DNA of 13,400 nucleotides from Promethearchaeota archaeon (GTDB lineage: Archaea; Asgardarchaeota; Lokiarchaeia; Sigyniarchaeales; SOKP01): the NCBI GenBank assembly GCA_030615145.1, contig JAUWZT010000080.1, positions 1-13,400 on the forward strand. The letters are read 5' to 3'. Below the pieces are notes generated by a model. It searched no databases, was not told the origin of the DNA, and worked only from the letters and a program-made list of their open reading frames with translations. Shown one piece after another: positions 12,648-13,400 of the stretch (its first letter is position 1; each line of letters begins with the position of its first letter). A program made the translations under genes and the position numbers.

Positions 12648-13400
12648 TTAGGGTTTTAATATTAAATTTAAATTACTTCTTATGGTTTTTTCGATTTCAT
12701 CATTTATTATAGCCTTACTTCTTAAAATCGAGATTCCTTGCTGAATTTTTTTGGCTAAACTTTTATCATCAATAAGATTTTTATTTTCGCTCGAAAATTC
12801 AAAATTAGATCTTAAAGCCATGTCTTCTTCAATTCTTTCTTTGAATGTTTTTTTAAAATTAACCATTGTATCAGAAATTTCTTGATAAATATTATTTGGG
12901 TCATTTGTAACGATACCTGGGAGAATTAAATCCATTTTTTCTTCCATAGTATCTTTAATTTCAATAAACATAACATATAATGGCATGTAAATCCACTGAA
13001 TTGGTCGAGAAAATAATTCTGATTGGTTGTCGTTTAATGACCAAGATAATAAGTCCTTTGCTTCTTGTAGACAATTTCCATTACTAGTATGAATAATATT
13101 TTTTATTTGTGAATACAGCTCTTCTAATCTTATTCGTAAAGACTCAATTTCCGAAATTTTTTCTTGTTTTTCTTTTTCAAATGCAGATAAATCTTTATCT
13201 CTATCTTTTAACTTAAGATCTAATGATGATCCAAACTCCTCTAATTTTTTCTTTGCTTCTACATCAATTTGGAACGCTCGTTCTTTTAACTCCATATATT
13301 TTTGAGTTAATGAAGTTACCATATTAACAAAATTATTGCCTTCATTTATCAAATATTTGAAGTGATGCTCAAAAGGTTCAGTAAGATCAATAAAAACCCT
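12648..13400 (-). CDS. Coiled-coil protein of unknown function (5' end outside window)
   Basis: The frame is open from the right edge of the window to the stop at 12648-12650, giving 250 visible residues. The TTG at 13350-13352 is only an internal codon: residues upstream of it (RVFIDLTEPFEHHFKY) continue the same frame to the edge. A coiled coil runs over about residues 35-105 of the visible part (KKLEEFGSSLDLKLKDRDKD, EKEKQEKISEIESLRIRLEE). It is followed by a more globular part with a hydrophobic, proline-containing patch (SRPIQWIYMPLYVMFIEI), then helices to the end. I recognise no family. The gene is the first visible member of a - strand cluster with the two GNAT genes, 17 bases away, so it might share a process with them. 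Confidence 0.8.
   Translation of the reverse strand, partial: RVFIDLTEPFEHHFKYLINEGNNFVNMVTSLTQKYMELKERAFQIDVEAKKKLEEFGSSLDLKLKDRDKDLSAFEKEKQEKISEIESLRIRLEELYSQIKNIIHTSNGNCLQEAKDLLSWSLNDNQSELFSRPIQWIYMPLYVMFIEIKDTMEEKMDLILPGIVTNDPNNIYQEISDTMVNFKKTFKERIEEDMALRSNFEFSSENKNLIDDKSLAKKIQQGISILRSKAIINDEIEKTIRSNLNLILKP

Noticed and set aside
1..13400. CRISPR array, tRNA or rRNA genes, insertion sequences
   Set aside because: No regularly spaced repeats, cloverleaf with matching arms, rRNA-like blocks, transposase motifs or terminal inverted repeats with target duplications were seen.

Overview
The window is about 13.4 kb of AT-rich DNA (roughly 30 % G+C by eye) from an archaeon. The strongest evidence is a full-length ABCE1/RLI ribosome-recycling ATPase (1921-3786), a protein of Archaea and Eukarya. 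Promoter layout agrees: most + strand genes have a TATA-like element centred about 23-29 bases before the start codon, as expected for leaderless archaeal transcripts, and only a few genes carry a Shine-Dalgarno sequence. The mix of a GlpD-type glycerol-3-phosphate dehydrogenase, many TPR and coiled-coil proteins and low G+C would fit an Asgard (Lokiarchaeia-like) genome. That placement is inference, not proof.

Layout. 1-136: tail of a histidine-kinase-like ATPase cut by the window edge. 137-293: a relatively GC-rich stretch that reads like a decayed, frameshifted gene. 318-373: a 10-bp perfect inverted repeat. 436-852: a small lysine-rich coiled-coil protein. 889-954: a possible 21-residue peptide. 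988-1626: a class I SAM methyltransferase. 1708-1914: a 68-residue fragment that looks like the N-terminus of a PfkB-type sugar kinase, lying in frame 6 bases before ABCE1. ABCE1 meets an SCP2-domain protein (3783-4214, - strand) tail to tail with overlapping stop codons. 4344-6038: FAD-dependent glycerol-3-phosphate dehydrogenase. 6175-6846: an unrecognised six-helix membrane protein. 6886-7998 (-): the radical-SAM enzyme of the AmmeMemoRadiSam set, divergent from a C_GCAxxG_C_C cysteine protein (8111-8554). 8588-9596: a TPR protein whose 5' part is out of frame by one base. 9719-11161: a zinc-ribbon protein with about nine TPRs. 11233-13400 (-): a coiled-coil protein (cut by the edge) followed by two tandem paralogous GNAT acetyltransferases with a shared N-terminal extension.

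How it fits together. Most genes appear to be single transcription units with their own promoters. The clearest operon candidate is the coiled-coil gene plus the two GNAT genes on the - strand (17-base and 84-base gaps). The 1708-1914 fragment and ABCE1 probably share a transcript. No tRNA, rRNA, CRISPR array, transposase or phage gene is visible. I see no convincing new defence or biosynthetic system. The most useful leads are the frameshift in the TPR gene, the gene remnants, the divergent ABCE1 motifs and the GNAT pair with its uncharacterised N-terminal region.
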